Origin: Acidobacteriaceae bacterium
Lineage (GTDB): Bacteria; Acidobacteriota; Terriglobia; Terriglobales; Acidobacteriaceae
Direction: 5' to 3'
DNA: 37,026 nt
Assembly: GCA_003151155.1 (NCBI GenBank)
Contig: PLWX01000105.1
Span: 84,952-121,977 of the forward strand
Position numbers and translations under genes: made by a program. Every line of letters starts with the position of its first letter. The stretch's first letter is position 1. Under the pieces are notes generated by a model. The model did no database searches, was not told the DNA's origin, and saw nothing but the letters and a program-made list of their open reading frames with translations. Below are positions 6,582 to 15,593 of the stretch, piece after piece.

Positions 6582-9305
6582 ATGCGAAAAATAGGAATGA
6601 GCGACACTTCCCCCAATCGGTTGCTGTGGAGCGTGCAGGATCAGCAGGAGCGCCTGTTGGAATTGACGGCGACAACTGCAGATCCACGAAAGGAAGCGCC
6701 GTTGCGGCGCGACGTCCGTTCGCTGGGTATTCTGCTGGGACGTGTGCTCGTGGAACAGGCGGGAAAGTCGCTTTATGAATCGGTGGAACGATTGCGAAAC
6801 CTGCTGATCGAACATCGCGAGCGCCAACACAAGGCCACAGAGACACCGCCTGCCCTGCTCGATGAGGCCCAGGAATTTGTGCGTTTGCTCGATGTGCCCA
6901 CGGCTTACAGAATCAGCAAAGCGTTTGGAACCTACTTCGAGTTGACTAACCTGGCGGAGACGAATCATCGCAAGCGACGTCGGCGAGCGGCGCAGCTGCA
7001 TCGTGACCAACCGCCGTTGCCGGGTTCATTTCGCGGAACTTTATTGTATTTGCGAGAAGAAGGATTCTCGGCGCAACAGGTCTTGAGTGCGCTCGCTGAG
7101 ATCGAAGTCGTCCCGGTGTTTACGGCCCATCCGACAGAGATTACGCGCCGCACCACGCTGCTAAAGCGGCGAAGGATTGCCGACCAGTTGTTACAGATCG
7201 ACGAGTTGCCGCTTTCAGATGCCGACGCCTCCGAGCATGAGGAAATTTTGCTCTCCGAAATTACTGCGTTGTGGCAGACCGACGAAGTTCGACTCAACAA
7301 GCCCTCTGTGAGTGATGAGATTCGCAGTGGAATTCGCTATTTCAATCTGTCGCTTTTCGAGGCGATCCCGAAAATTTACGAAGAGATGAGTGAGTCGTTT
7401 CGAGCGGTCTATGGAACTGATGTCGGCATCTTGGATCTCCCGGCAATTTTGCGCTTCGGTTCCTGGATTGGTGGAGATCGCGATGGGAACCCTCTTGTCA
7501 CCGCCGAAAAAACCAGCGAAGCGCTCGCCCTGTCACGTGATGCAGTGCTGCACCATTACATCGAGCAGTCTCGCAATCTCGCACGGCGTCTAAGCGTTTC
7601 AGAGCACCAGGTTTCGGCATCCTCCAAAATAAGAGCCGCTATTGAGAGATATGAGCGACTCATTTCTGTCCGTCCGTCGGAGTACGAACGCACCCCGGCA
7701 GCCGAAGTCTATCGCCGGCTGTTGTTGTTGATGGCGATTCGTCTCCGGAAAGCAAACGAGCCCGCGAATTCAAATCCGATTGCCTATGCCTCAGCCGAGG
7801 AGTTTGAACTCGACCTGCTCACCGTTCGCTCGAGTCTCAGCGAGCACGGAGGTCTCCGGATGGCACAGCGGATGCTCGATCCGCTGCTGCTCAAAGTGCG
7901 CACCTTTGGTTTTCAATTGCAAACCCTCGATATTCGGCAGCACGCGAAAATACATGAACAAGCGGAGCACAACGATCGCGGCGACGATGTATTGCATACC
8001 CTCCGCACGATCGCACAAGAGAAGCAGGCTCGCGGCGGCGATGTGATTCGGCAGTACGTCATCAGCGGTGCTGAGTCTGAGGAAGATGTCTTTACAGCCG
8101 CGCGTCTTGCAGACAAAGCAGGAGTATCGATGGCAGCAACAGGAGGGGATCCTGGACTGATGCCGGTTCCACTCTTCGAGTCGATCGAATCGCTACGCCG
8201 TGCCGCCGATGTCATGCAACTTGTTTGGTCGAATGAACAGTATCGCCAGCTATTGCGATCGTGGAACGGATGGCAGGAGGTGATGCTCGGCTACTCAGAT
8301 TCGAACAAAGATGGCGGCATGCTGACAAGCACCTGGGAGATCTACAAAGCGCATCATTCGCTACACCAGGCTGGTCGCGAAGCAGGCGTAAAACTGCGCA
8401 TTTTTCATGGCAGAGGCGGCACGGTTGGACGGGGCGGCGGTCCGACACATTCCGCGATCCTCGCGCAGCCAGCGGGAGATTTTTCAGGGCGCATACGCAT
8501 TACCGAGCAGGGCGAAGTGCTGAACTGGAAATACTCCGACCCGCTGCTCGCCGAATGGAATCTGGAGGTCATGACCGCAGCTTCGCTGCGTGCTTTGCTG
8601 CGTCACGAGGCGACAGTGGAACGGCCGGAGTGGCACGATGCAATGGACCAGATGTCGGGGGACGCCTTTGTGTTCTATCGCGAGCACATCGCCGACAACC
8701 CTGAACTGCTGCAGTATTTCGAAGCAGCTACGCCCGTCAACGAACTCGAATACGCGCGTGCGGGTTCCCGTCCGGCGCGTCGAAGTCCCAGTCGCAGCTT
8801 GGGAGACCTTCGAGCGATTCCCTGGGTCTTCGGATGGATGCAGAGCCGGCACGCCCTGCCCGCATGGTTTGGGATCGGTCACGCGTTCGAGAGATTTGAT
8901 AATCCCGCACTTCTCCGCGAGATGCTCGAAGAATTTCCTATCTTTCTCGACATGGTACGCAACGTAGAGTTGGCGATGGCGAAAGCGGATTTTTCAATCG
9001 CGAAATTGTATTCCACACTGGTGCCGGATGCGGGAATACGGGATCGCATCTACGGGATGTTGAGCGAGGAATTCACTCGGACACAGAGACAGTTGCTTGC
9101 ACTCAAGAATCAAACGGAGCTGCTGGAACGTAATCCGGTGCTTTTGCGGTCAATTCGGCTGCGAAATCCGTACGTGGATCCGCTCAGCTTAATCCAGGTG
9201 GAATTACTGCGGCGCAAACGCAGTTCGGAAGAGAACGAAGAATTGAACTATGCGCTGGGATCGACGATGAACGGCATCGCCGCCGGTCTTCACAATACGG
9301 GTTGA
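6582..9305 (+). CDS. ppc: Phosphoenolpyruvate carboxylase
   Basis: Carboxylates PEP to oxaloacetate, an anaplerotic reaction in the cytoplasm. The 907 residues are full length. Catalytic and binding motifs are VFTAHPTEITRR (catalytic H183), GSWIGGDRDGNP (about 293-304), GYSDSNKDGG, FHGRGGTVGRGGGPTH, and the conserved end AAGLHNTG. The start is uncertain: ATG 6582 follows the hisA stop directly but has no clear ribosome site, and ATG 6597 (MSDTSPNRL) has AGGA only one base upstream. With no gap after hisA it is probably transcribed with the his operon. That would place it under the His attenuator unless an internal promoter exists. It is convergent with the next gene, 9 nt away. Confidence 0.96.
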   Translation: MRKIGMSDTSPNRLLWSVQDQQERLLELTATTADPRKEAPLRRDVRSLGILLGRVLVEQAGKSLYESVERLRNLLIEHRERQHKATETPPALLDEAQEFVRLLDVPTAYRISKAFGTYFELTNLAETNHRKRRRRAAQLHRDQPPLPGSFRGTLLYLREEGFSAQQVLSALAEIEVVPVFTAHPTEITRRTTLLKRRRIADQLLQIDELPLSDADASEHEEILLSEITALWQTDEVRLNKPSVSDEIRSGIRYFNLSLFEAIPKIYEEMSESFRAVYGTDVGILDLPAILRFGSWIGGDRDGNPLVTAEKTSEALALSRDAVLHHYIEQSRNLARRLSVSEHQVSASSKIRAAIERYERLISVRPSEYERTPAAEVYRRLLLLMAIRLRKANEPANSNPIAYASAEEFELDLLTVRSSLSEHGGLRMAQRMLDPLLLKVRTFGFQLQTLDIRQHAKIHEQAEHNDRGDDVLHTLRTIAQEKQARGGDVIRQYVISGAESEEDVFTAARLADKAGVSMAATGGDPGLMPVPLFESIESLRRAADVMQLVWSNEQYRQLLRSWNGWQEVMLGYSDSNKDGGMLTSTWEIYKAHHSLHQAGREAGVKLRIFHGRGGTVGRGGGPTHSAILAQPAGDFSGRIRITEQGEVLNWKYSDPLLAEWNLEVMTAASLRALLRHEATVERPEWHDAMDQMSGDAFVFYREHIADNPELLQYFEAATPVNELEYARAGSRPARRSPSRSLGDLRAIPWVFGWMQSRHALPAWFGIGHAFERFDNPALLREMLEEFPIFLDMVRNVELAMAKADFSIAKLYSTLVPDAGIRDRIYGMLSEEFTRTQRQLLALKNQTELLERNPVLLRSIRLRNPYVDPLSLIQVELLRRKRSSEENEELNYALGSTMNGIAAGLHNTG

Positions 9306-9314
9306 CCTTGATTT

Positions 9315-10100
9315 TTAGTGTGGCGTCCAATGCGGACTACTGCCGAAAAGGCCCTGCACTATTCCAATCTGGTAGGCCAGGATCAGGCCGAAGGCCACGC
9401 TAATGATGCCCGACACCAAGGCGAGTCGTCGCCCGAAAACCTGGAAGCGGTTTCCGACGAAGCGAAACGCGGAGGCGATGCTCATGGTAATGACCATCAT
9501 GCCCGCAATGGTTCCGATGCCAAAGACGAGTAGATAGGCAATCGCCCAACTGGAGTTGCGAATCGTAGCCAGGATCAAAAGGGCCACGGCCGCGGATCCG
9601 GCAAGACCATGAACGATGCCAACAATCAAGGGCCGCACCAGTTGATAGAACGGACGGCGGCCAAGGGTGCGATCGAGCTTCCCGAGCGAATCTTTTTCGG
9701 CAAGATGAGAATCGTCTTCCGGGCTGTGAACGTGAGGGTGGCTATGTACGAGGCCGCCATGACTGTGTTCGTGATTATGCACGCTGGCAGCGACCGGTAA
9801 GGTGCTGGTGAAACTGGCGAGATTCCAGCCGCCTAGCAGGATCAACATTAAGCTGACCGAAAACTCCATCGCCAGGCCCAGGCGAGCGGGAATGACGACA
9901 TTAAAGAGAATGATTGCGCAGCCGACTATAAATATCGTTAGAGTGTGGCCGAGGCCCCAGAAGATACCGATCAGGGCCGCACGTTTCGCACTGCGTTGTT
10001 GGCTGACGATGGTCGTGACGGCGATGACGTGATCGGGATCGGTGGCATGTCGCATGCCCAGGAAGAAGCCGATCGCGACGATTGAGATTAGGCCAAGCAT
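9315..10100 (-). CDS. NiCoT/UreH-like nickel-cobalt permease
   Basis: Predicted inner-membrane divalent metal transporter of 261 residues with several hydrophobic segments. The first helix carries RHATDPDH (17-24), the metal-selectivity signature H-x4-DH of the NiCoT/UreH superfamily. A second helix has GLGHTLTIF. A His-rich cytoplasmic or loop segment (about 108-132, with HEHSHGG and HSHPHVH) separates the two halves, as in many Ni/Co exporters and importers. Direction and metal cannot be read from the sequence, and no urease, hydrogenase or cobalamin gene is adjacent. It is divergent from the next gene across 137 nt. Confidence 0.8.
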   Translation of the reverse strand: MLGLISIVAIGFFLGMRHATDPDHVIAVTTIVSQQRSAKRAALIGIFWGLGHTLTIFIVGCAIILFNVVIPARLGLAMEFSVSLMLILLGGWNLASFTSTLPVAASVHNHEHSHGGLVHSHPHVHSPEDDSHLAEKDSLGKLDRTLGRRPFYQLVRPLIVGIVHGLAGSAAVALLILATIRNSSWAIAYLLVFGIGTIAGMMVITMSIASAFRFVGNRFQVFGRRLALVSGIISVAFGLILAYQIGIVQGLFGSSPHWTPH

Positions 10101-10237
10101 GGCTCAGACTTTCTATCCATGAATAGGCTGACCGATAATTGGCATTCCGTCAAACCGCGGGTCTGCGGTGCACGTGAATCCCAAGGACGGCTGGCATCAT
10201 CTACCATTTCCGGCCCACGCCACAGACGAGGAGAGCT

Positions 10238-11917
10238 ATGTCCACCTGGACCACCCCCAGCGCGCTAGATCCCAAGACGCAAGCCTTCCCTCACTTGACG
10301 CAGGCGCAGGTCGACCGTCTGTTGCCGGCGGGAAAGATCCGTAAGGTCACGCCCGGCGAGATCCTTTTTGAGCCGAATGACGTGTCGGTTCCCTTCTTTG
10401 TCGTGCTCTCCGGTGGAATGGAGATCGTGCAACCGGACCGTGATCGAGAGCGGCCTGTAACCACGCATGGTCCACTCCAGTTCACCGGCGAAATGACAAT
10501 GATCTCCGGCCAGCGGAGTCTCGTCCGTGGCCGCGTAACGACCGAAGGTGAGTTCCTGGAGATTAGCCCCGAAGGCTTGCGCTTCATCGTGAGCAGCGAC
10601 CCGGAGTTGAGCGAGATCTTTTTGCGTGCGTTCATCCTGCGTAGGATCGCCCTGATCAATGCCGGTTTCGGCAACGTTGTGTTGCTAGGCTCACGGCACT
10701 CGGCCGATACCTTGCGATTGCGGGAGTTTCTTGGGCGGAATAACCATCCTTATACGTATGTCGATCTCGATAATGACAAGACGGCACAGCAGATGCTCGA
10801 CCAATTTGCGGTAACGGTGGATGACATTCCGGTCGTGATCTGTAACGGGCGGCACCCCATGCGCAATCCTTCGACGCACCAGTTGGCCGAGTGCCTGGGG
10901 CTGAATGTGAGCATCGACACGACGCAAGTGCGCGATGTGGTGATTGTGGGCGCTGGGCCGTCGGGACTTGCGGCCGCAGTCTACGCGGCATCTGAGGGGC
11001 TGGATGCTCTGGTGATCGAAACCGAGTCGCCGGGAGGACAGGCTGGATCGAGTTCCAAGATCGAGAACTACCTGGGATTTCCGATGGGCGTCTCTGGGCA
11101 TGAGTTGGCCTCGCGGGCGATGACACAGGCGCTCAAGTTCGGAGCGAAGATGATGATTGCGCGCACCGTGAAAGAGTTGCGCTGCGGGACACGCCCGTAT
11201 GGAGTTGTGCTCGACAATGGCGATGTGCTGGAAGCGCGGTCGGTCATCATCTCGACGGGGGCGCAGTACAACAAACCGCCGCTTGCCAATCTCAAGAAGT
11301 TCGAGGGTCAAGGCGTGTATTACGGGGCTACCTTCATCGAAGCGCAACTATGCAGCGACGAGGAGGTAATCGTCGTTGGTGGTGGGAATTCCGCCGGACA
11401 GGCTGCTGTCTACCTGTCGCAGTCTGCGCGCAAGGTTTACATGCTGGTGCGCGGTCCCAACTTGTCTGACACGATGTCGCGTTACCTGATTCAGCGCATT
11501 ACGGAGAACCCGCGCATTGCGATGCATTGCAAGACAGAAATCACCGCGCTGGACGGGGACAAGGAACTCGAGCGAGTGACTTGGATCGACCGCGCCAAGG
11601 GTGAGAGTTCGACCCGTGACATTCGCCACGTATTCATCATGGCGGGCGCATCGCCGCGTACCGAATGGCTGCGCGGATGCGTGGCTCTGGACGATAAGGG
11701 ATTCATTCTTACGGGACGCGACCTCGATACCGTCACAGGAATTGTGCCGCCGTCAACGTGGCCGCTCGACCGACGCCCACAGATGCTGGAGACTAGTCTG
11801 CCTGCCGTATTTGCGGTAGGTGACGTACGTGCCGCGAGTGTGAAACGGGTGGCCTCGGCGGTGGGAGAAGGCGCTATCGCTGTGAGCCTGGTACATCGTG
11901 CTCTCGCAGAAATGTAG
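10238..11917 (+). CDS. CRP-domain / Grx-like / thioredoxin-reductase-like fusion flavoprotein
   Basis: 559 residues in three parts. A cyclic-nucleotide-binding (CRP-like) domain covers about 20-135, a glutaredoxin-like fold about 147-225 (VVLLGSRHSADTLRLREFL), and a pyridine nucleotide-disulfide oxidoreductase module 232-559. FAD binding is at VGAGPSG (237-243), the second Rossmann motif is VVGGGNSAGQAA (379-390), and FAVGD is near the end. The CxxC expected before the second motif in thioredoxin reductase is absent (GATFIEAQLC with a single C372), and the Grx-like part has no CxxC either. A thioredoxin-reductase reaction is therefore doubtful; ligand-gated NAD(P)H oxidation or sensing is an inference. 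The GAGGAG site before ATG 10238 is strong. Pirin follows 9 nt later. Confidence 0.8.
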   Translation: MSTWTTPSALDPKTQAFPHLTQAQVDRLLPAGKIRKVTPGEILFEPNDVSVPFFVVLSGGMEIVQPDRDRERPVTTHGPLQFTGEMTMISGQRSLVRGRVTTEGEFLEISPEGLRFIVSSDPELSEIFLRAFILRRIALINAGFGNVVLLGSRHSADTLRLREFLGRNNHPYTYVDLDNDKTAQQMLDQFAVTVDDIPVVICNGRHPMRNPSTHQLAECLGLNVSIDTTQVRDVVIVGAGPSGLAAAVYAASEGLDALVIETESPGGQAGSSSKIENYLGFPMGVSGHELASRAMTQALKFGAKMMIARTVKELRCGTRPYGVVLDNGDVLEARSVIISTGAQYNKPPLANLKKFEGQGVYYGATFIEAQLCSDEEVIVVGGGNSAGQAAVYLSQSARKVYMLVRGPNLSDTMSRYLIQRITENPRIAMHCKTEITALDGDKELERVTWIDRAKGESSTRDIRHVFIMAGASPRTEWLRGCVALDDKGFILTGRDLDTVTGIVPPSTWPLDRRPQMLETSLPAVFAVGDVRAASVKRVASAVGEGAIAVSLVHRALAEM

Positions 11918-11926
11918 GAGATGAAT

Positions 11927-12836
11927 ATGTCGATTCGACCGGTAAAGAAGGTCATACAGTCCAAACCAACCATGGAAGGTGCAGGCGTCCATCTGCGGCG
12001 CGCCTTCGGTTTCGGCAACACATAAGGATTTCGATCCCTTCCTTCTCCTCGACGATTTCCGCAACGATGTGCCGGAGGATTACCTGGCTGGATTCCCCTG
12101 GCACCCTCATCGCGGTATCGAGACCATCACATACGTTCTCGCAGGAACGGTCGAACACGGGGACAGCATGGGAAACCGTGGCGCTATTGCGGCGGGAGAT
12201 GTGCAATGGATGACGGCTGGCAGCGGCATCATTCACCAGGAGATGCCGAAAGGCGATCCTACCGGGCGTATGCATGGATTCCAGCTGTGGGCGAATCTGC
12301 CTTCGGCGCTCAAGATGACCACTCCGCGATACCAGGAAGTCAAAGCCGCAGAGATTCCGGCGATCACCGATGACGATGGAACGCACGTGCGCGTGGTTTG
12401 CGGGACTTTCTGGGGCAAGAGCGGGCCAGTGGATGGGATCGCTGCGGAGCCGATTTACCTCGATGTGTCGGTTGCACCGGGCAAACGGAAGACTCTACCC
12501 GTGGAGACGACGCGACACGCCTTCGCCTATGTCTTCGCAGGCGGCGGAAAGTTCTGCAATGCTTCTGGGCCGCTGGCGGTTCCTACTGAGTCTGTGCAGT
12601 GGCTGGACACAGCACCTCCGGTTGAGGCTGACAATCGATCCCTCGTGGTGTTCGATCGCGGCGACGAAGTGACGGTGCAGGCCGGCGAAGATGGGATACG
12701 ATTCCTGCTGGTTTCGGGTAAGCCGCTCGAGGAGCCAGTCGCGTGGTATGGGCCCATCGTGATGAACACCCAGGAAGAGTTACAGGAGGCGTTCACGGAG
12801 TTGAAGGAAGGCACCTTCCTGAAGGGCAAATCCTAA
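11927..12836 (+). CDS. Pirin-family protein, reading frame broken by one extra base
   Basis: Pirins are bicupin iron proteins; some act as quercetinases or redox-linked cofactors. The bulk (from about 12024, and open from GTG 11979) is clearly pirin: DPFLLLDDF, the iron-ligand pair in HPHRG, DVQWMTAGSGIIHQEMP with the other His/Glu, and the C-terminal PIVMNTQEEL. The natural N-terminus (MSIRPVKKVIQSKP..., ATG 11927, AGGAG at 11916-11920) is in another frame and runs into TAA at 12023-12025. Removing T12023 joins RRAFGFGNT to KDFDPF, exactly as pirins read. It is either a real frameshift, a sequencing error, or a truncated protein from GTG 11979. It probably shares a transcript with the preceding flavoprotein. 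Confidence 0.8.
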
Positions 12837-12884
12837 ACTCGCTTGGGAGTTGAACCCGTAGTAATCTTTGCTGGCAGAGAACCC

Positions 12885-14333
12885 ATGGACTCCGCCTTCC
12901 TCGTAGAGCTTCGGAGCATCGTCGGCCCAAGCGGACTCATCGTGCAGCCGGATGAACTCCGTACTTATGAGTGCGATGGGCTGACGAACTTTCGCCAAAT
13001 GCCGATTGCGGTGGCGCTGCCTTCCGAGGGCACACAGGTTCAACCGATCGTCGCGGCTTGCAATCGGTACAAGGTTCCCTTCGTAGCGCGTGGCTCCGGC
13101 ACAGGGCTGAGTGGTGGAGCGCTGCCAGTGGAGGGCGGGATCGTCCTCAGCTTGGCGCGTCTTAACCGCATTCTCGAAGTTGATATTCCGAATGCTCGCG
13201 TGGTCGTCGAGCCGGGCGTGATCAACTCCTCGGTGACGACAGAGGTCGCACCGTACGGATATTTCTATGCGCCCGATCCGTCCTCGCAATCGGTGTGCAG
13301 CATCGGCGGCAATATCGCGGAGAACTCCGGCGGCGCGCACTGCCTGAAGTACGGTTTCACCACGACCCATGTGCTTGGGATGGAAGTGGTGCTTGCGGAC
13401 GGGACGGTGGCGCAACTGGGTGGCTCCACGCTCGACACTCCTGGATACGATCTGTTGGGCGTCTTCGTCGGCTCGGAAGGAACGCTCGGTGTCGCCACTA
13501 AGATCACGTTGCGGATCGTGAAGCGTCCAGAAGTGGTGCAGACGCTGCTCGCGGCATTTGACAGCACGAATCATGCAGGAGCTGCGGTCAGCGACATCAT
13601 TGCCGCTGGCGTTCTTCCTGCCGCGATCGAGATGATGGATTGCCTCGCGATCCAGGCGGCCGAAGCTGCGGTGCATCCGAATTACCCGGCGTGCGGCGGA
13701 CTCCTGCTGGTGGAACTCGATGGACCGCAAGCGGAGGTCAATGAGTTGATGCGTCGCGTAAGCGAGATCTGCACGGCGCAAGGCGCGTGGGAGATTCGCC
13801 TGGCACAATCGGACGAAGAGCGCATGCTCATCTGGAAGGGGCGAAAGGCAGCATTCGCCGCGATGGGCAGGATCTCGCCGAACTACATCGTGCAGGATGG
13901 CGTGATCCCGCGCACCAAACTGCCCGAAGTCATGCAGGAGATTGAACGCCTCAGTTCGGTTGCTGGCCTGCGTGTCGCGAACGTGTTTCACGCCGGAGAC
14001 GGCAACTTGCATCCGCTGGTACTTTACGACGCGAGGATCGCGGGACAAGAGAGCCTGGCGGAACAACTGTCAGGCGATATCCTTCGGTTGTGCGTGCGGG
14101 TTGGCGGGTCGATCACCGGCGAACACGGCGTTGGGCAGGAGAAGAAAGACTTCATGCCAACGATGTACGCCGAACCCGATCTCGATACCATGCAACTGGT
14201 GCGCTGCGCGTTCGACCCGCAGCATCTGTCGAACCCTAATAAGATGTTCCCTCGCCTTCGCCTGTGCGGCGATAAACCAGGACCTTACGTTCCTCATCCG
14301 CTTGAGACGGCGGGGATCGCGCAGATCTTCTAG
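12885..14333 (+). CDS. glcD: Glycolate oxidase subunit GlcD (FAD-linked)
   Basis: FAD-binding catalytic subunit of glycolate dehydrogenase, oxidising glycolate (or D-lactate) to the 2-oxoacid. I prefer ATG 12885 (MDSAFLVELRSIVG); a TTG at 12843 would add 14 residues not typical of the family. The PCMH FAD fold shows GSGTGLSGGA, CSIGGNIAENSGGAH and GSEGTLGVATKITLRI. The C-terminal FAD-oxidase domain shows VFHAGDGNLHPL, GSITGEHGVGQEK and the ending LSNPNKMFP. At about 482 residues it is close to family length. It is followed immediately by glcE and glcF. Confidence 0.92.
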   Translation: MDSAFLVELRSIVGPSGLIVQPDELRTYECDGLTNFRQMPIAVALPSEGTQVQPIVAACNRYKVPFVARGSGTGLSGGALPVEGGIVLSLARLNRILEVDIPNARVVVEPGVINSSVTTEVAPYGYFYAPDPSSQSVCSIGGNIAENSGGAHCLKYGFTTTHVLGMEVVLADGTVAQLGGSTLDTPGYDLLGVFVGSEGTLGVATKITLRIVKRPEVVQTLLAAFDSTNHAGAAVSDIIAAGVLPAAIEMMDCLAIQAAEAAVHPNYPACGGLLLVELDGPQAEVNELMRRVSEICTAQGAWEIRLAQSDEERMLIWKGRKAAFAAMGRISPNYIVQDGVIPRTKLPEVMQEIERLSSVAGLRVANVFHAGDGNLHPLVLYDARIAGQESLAEQLSGDILRLCVRVGGSITGEHGVGQEKKDFMPTMYAEPDLDTMQLVRCAFDPQHLSNPNKMFPRLRLCGDKPGPYVPHPLETAGIAQIF

Positions 14334-15593
14334 ATGTCTACGTCGCCTATATCCGTGTCGTCGATGCGCACCGAGCCTCGCTGGAGCGAGTTAGAAACGA
14401 TCGTGGTGGTTCGCATGGCGACATCCGACGATAGAGTAGACGGAGTGTTGCCAGCTCGTGTTGTCGCACCTGAATCGACCGAGCAAGTGAGCGCGGTGCT
14501 CGCGTGGGCGAACGAGCGTGATGTTCGCATCGTCGCGCGTGGCGGAGGAAGCAAACTCGGATGGTGTAATCCAGCGAGGTCAGTGGATCTCATCCTTTCG
14601 CTGGAAAAGTTTCGGAGGGTTGTTGAGCACGCTTGGCAGGACATGACGGTCACGGTCGAAACAGGGACGACGATCGCGTCGCTGCAGAGTGAGTTGGCGA
14701 AGCAAAGACACCGATTGCCGCTGGACGCGCTCTGGCCTGAACGCAGCACTGTAGGCGGTGTGATCGCCGCGAATGACAGCGGTGCGCTGCGTCTTCGCTA
14801 CGGGAGCATTCGCGACCTCATCCTTGGCGTGACGGTTGTGCTGGCCAATGGAACGATCGCACGGAGCGGCGGTCGCGTGGTCAAGAACGTTGCCGGATAC
14901 GATCTCCCAAAGCTGTTTGCCGGATCGTTCGGCACGCTGGGAATTATTACGGAGGTCACGCTTCGCACTTATCCGCTGCCGCATTCGGTTCGCACGATCA
15001 GCATTCCGTTCACGGACTTAGCGGATGCGAACCGTTACATGCTGGCAATTGCCGACACTTCTCTTGTCCCTACAGGAATGCAGCTGCGAGTCTCAAGCGG
15101 CCAATCACCAATGGTTGATGTTCGCTTCGAAGGCCTTGAAGAAGGCATCACGGCACAGGTTCAAAAGGCGACGATGCTGGCTTCATCCGGAAAAGTCATC
15201 GCCGCGAGTGAAGATGTATGGAGCAAACGCGAAGAGCTATGGAACGCCGACGAATCGGCGATGGTTGGAAAGTTCAGCGTTCTTCCTTCCAGGACCGCGG
15301 ACTGCATAAACGTGATTGCATCGCATTGCGATCCAATTGATTCGATTGCCCAATCCTTAGGGCTTGGGATTTGCCGAATCAAGATCAAAGATTCGAAAGC
15401 CCTGCTTGCTTTGCGGGCCGCAATCCACCAACTCGGTGGCTCTTTTACAGTGCTCCATGCCCCCCTCGAAATCCGGAGGGGGGTGGATTCGTTTGGGGAC
15501 ACGGGGAGTGCCCACCCCCTCATGATCCGCATCAAGCAGCGCTTCGACCCTAGGGGCATCCTCAGCCCGGGACGTTTTGTGGGGGGGATCTAG
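14334..15593 (+). CDS. glcE: Glycolate oxidase subunit GlcE
   Basis: Second FAD-domain subunit of glycolate oxidase, 419 residues. It carries the PCMH FAD-binding half (ARGGGSKLGW, STVGGVIAANDSG, GRVVKNVAGYDLPKLFAGSFGTLG) and the typical C-terminus RFDPRGILSPGRFVGG. Unlike GlcD it lacks the full FAD-oxidase C domain, as expected. It starts directly after the glcD stop. The end of the gene is unusually G-rich and contains a perfect 8-bp hairpin (15460-15467 with 15476-15483), but the reading frame is intact. Its stop shares one base with the glcF GTG. Confidence 0.92.
   Translation: MSTSPISVSSMRTEPRWSELETIVVVRMATSDDRVDGVLPARVVAPESTEQVSAVLAWANERDVRIVARGGGSKLGWCNPARSVDLILSLEKFRRVVEHAWQDMTVTVETGTTIASLQSELAKQRHRLPLDALWPERSTVGGVIAANDSGALRLRYGSIRDLILGVTVVLANGTIARSGGRVVKNVAGYDLPKLFAGSFGTLGIITEVTLRTYPLPHSVRTISIPFTDLADANRYMLAIADTSLVPTGMQLRVSSGQSPMVDVRFEGLEEGITAQVQKATMLASSGKVIAASEDVWSKREELWNADESAMVGKFSVLPSRTADCINVIASHCDPIDSIAQSLGLGICRIKIKDSKALLALRAAIHQLGGSFTVLHAPLEIRRGVDSFGDTGSAHPLMIRIKQRFDPRGILSPGRFVGGI

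Noticed and set aside
10101-10237. Cobalamin or NiCo riboswitch before the metal permease
   Set aside because: Checked the minus-strand leader for the conserved boxes and saw none; only a 5-bp hairpin (accgc/gcggt).
12780-14066. 428-residue minus-strand open frame
   Set aside because: Antisense to glcD, biased composition, no motif.
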